Of a stretch of 64,000 bases of DNA, positions 63,488-64,000 are shown piece by piece; the stretch's first letter is position 1; every line of letters begins with the position of its first letter. The DNA comes from Photobacterium angustum (GTDB lineage: Bacteria > Pseudomonadota > Gammaproteobacteria > Enterobacterales > Vibrionaceae), in the NCBI RefSeq assembly GCF_002954615.1, contig NZ_MSCJ01000001.1, forward strand, positions 1,240,001 to 1,304,000, written 5' to 3'. The notes below the pieces were generated by a model, which worked only from the letters and a program-made list of their open reading frames with translations, was not told where the DNA came from and made no database searches. The position numbers and the translations under genes are program-made.

Positions 63488-64000
63488 TTTACAGAATTTC
63501 ATTATCGCGTTAGTTGTTAGTTGGTTAGTACTGTTTGTATTTGTACCTAACTTAATGATTATAGGAACCAGTTTCCTAACTCGTGATGATGCAAATCTAA
63601 TCAAAATGGTCTTCACGTTTGATAACTATGAAAGACTGTTTGATCCACTGTACGCAAAAGTACTTTGGCACTCTTTTTACATGGCAATCACAGCAACCAT
63701 TCTGTGTTTAGTAATTGGTTACCCTTTTGCTTATGCCATTGCAAAAATGCCAGAGAAATGGCGTCCATTTATGCTGTTTTTGGTTATCGTACCATTTTGG
63801 ACTAACTCTCTAATTCGTACATATGGCCTTAAACTGATGCTAGGTACGCGTGGTATTTTAAATAACACATTAATGTACCTCGATATTATCGATAAGCCAC
63901 TGCGTATTATGTACACCGAGTACGCAGTAATGATCGGTTTAGTGTATATCTTGCTACCTTTTATGGTGCTACCACTCTACTCCGCTATCGAAAAGCTTGA
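63471..64000 (+). CDS. potB: Spermidine/putrescine transporter permease PotB (cut by the window edge)
   Basis: The first 176 residues of the inner-membrane permease. ATG at 63471 overlaps the potA stop by 17 bases, as in other potAB operons, which points to translational coupling. Membrane helices lie near residues 14-33, 65-92 and 100-120. The sequence reads like E. coli Pot[17 protein letters not shown] near 27-42 and [15 protein letters not shown] near 103-117. The typical permease loop that contacts PotA lies beyond the edge. The missing end is at least 100 residues. Confidence 0.93.
   Translation, partial: MSKKFNLQNFIIALVVSWLVLFVFVPNLMIIGTSFLTRDDANLIKMVFTFDNYERLFDPLYAKVLWHSFYMAITATILCLVIGYPFAYAIAKMPEKWRPFMLFLVIVPFWTNSLIRTYGLKLMLGTRGILNNTLMYLDIIDKPLRIMYTEYAVMIGLVYILLPFMVLPLYSAIEKL

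Overview
The window looks like the replication-terminus region of the large chromosome of a Vibrionaceae bacterium, most like Photobacterium: low GC, gene order I recall from the Vibrio cholerae chromosome 1 terminus, ZapC, MatP, a NosP/VpsS-like pair, DUF3466 and DUF3634 proteins. The genus is an inference. The decisive landmark is a full 28-bp dif site (XerC/XerD recombination site) at 35967-35994. It is supported by matP at 31876 and by two perfect matches to the MatP-binding matS consensus (42432 and 51151). No rRNA, tRNA, CRISPR array or intact insertion sequence was seen.

Left of dif (1-34.8 kb) most genes are core and point towards dif, as expected for the leading strand of a fork arriving from the left: exporter ABC ATPase (minus), msrC, proQ-prc, a two-repeat secreted protein, pncB (minus), a large sensor HD-GYP phosphodiesterase, pepN, a DUF2835 gene, the 1607-residue NAD-glutamate dehydrogenase, pyrD, zapC, rlmKL, a glutaredoxin-like gene, uup, a DUF3466 protein with a GlyGly-CTERM-like tail, rmf (57 codons), fabA with a perfect FabR-like palindrome, a Lon-like protease gene (minus), matP and a DUF3634 gene. 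Small accessory genes follow, ending in a ToxR-like membrane regulator with a small membrane partner.

The dif neighbourhood (34.8-36.2 kb) holds no intact gene. It contains fragments of at least three decayed genes, as expected where elements repeatedly insert at and leave dif.

Right of dif (36.2-64 kb) orientation is mixed. A FIST protein and hybrid histidine kinase resemble the V. cholerae NosP/VpsS pair. Next come a short-chain dehydrogenase, a FixH-like anchored protein, and the surviving half of a cbb3-oxidase locus: ccoI, ccoS, a TauE/SafE-like gene and fnr. Just upstream of ccoI is a frameshifted remnant of ccoH, and the structural ccoNOQP and ccoG genes are absent here. Then follow uspE, a lipoprotein, a trypsin-like protease with two novel C-terminal repeats and a membrane-anchored partner, ttcA, dacA, an M32 carboxypeptidase, a flavin-reductase-like gene, a HAD phosphatase, a LysR/MFS divergent pair, a decayed hybrid kinase, a DUF4174 gene, pepT, a multi-pass membrane protein, and the start of the potAB spermidine/putrescine operon, which runs off the right edge.

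The items most worth following are the dif/matS landmarks, the ccoH remnant, the ToxR-like module and gene debris beside dif, the nested sensor domain of the HD-GYP protein, and the two-repeat protease with its partner.
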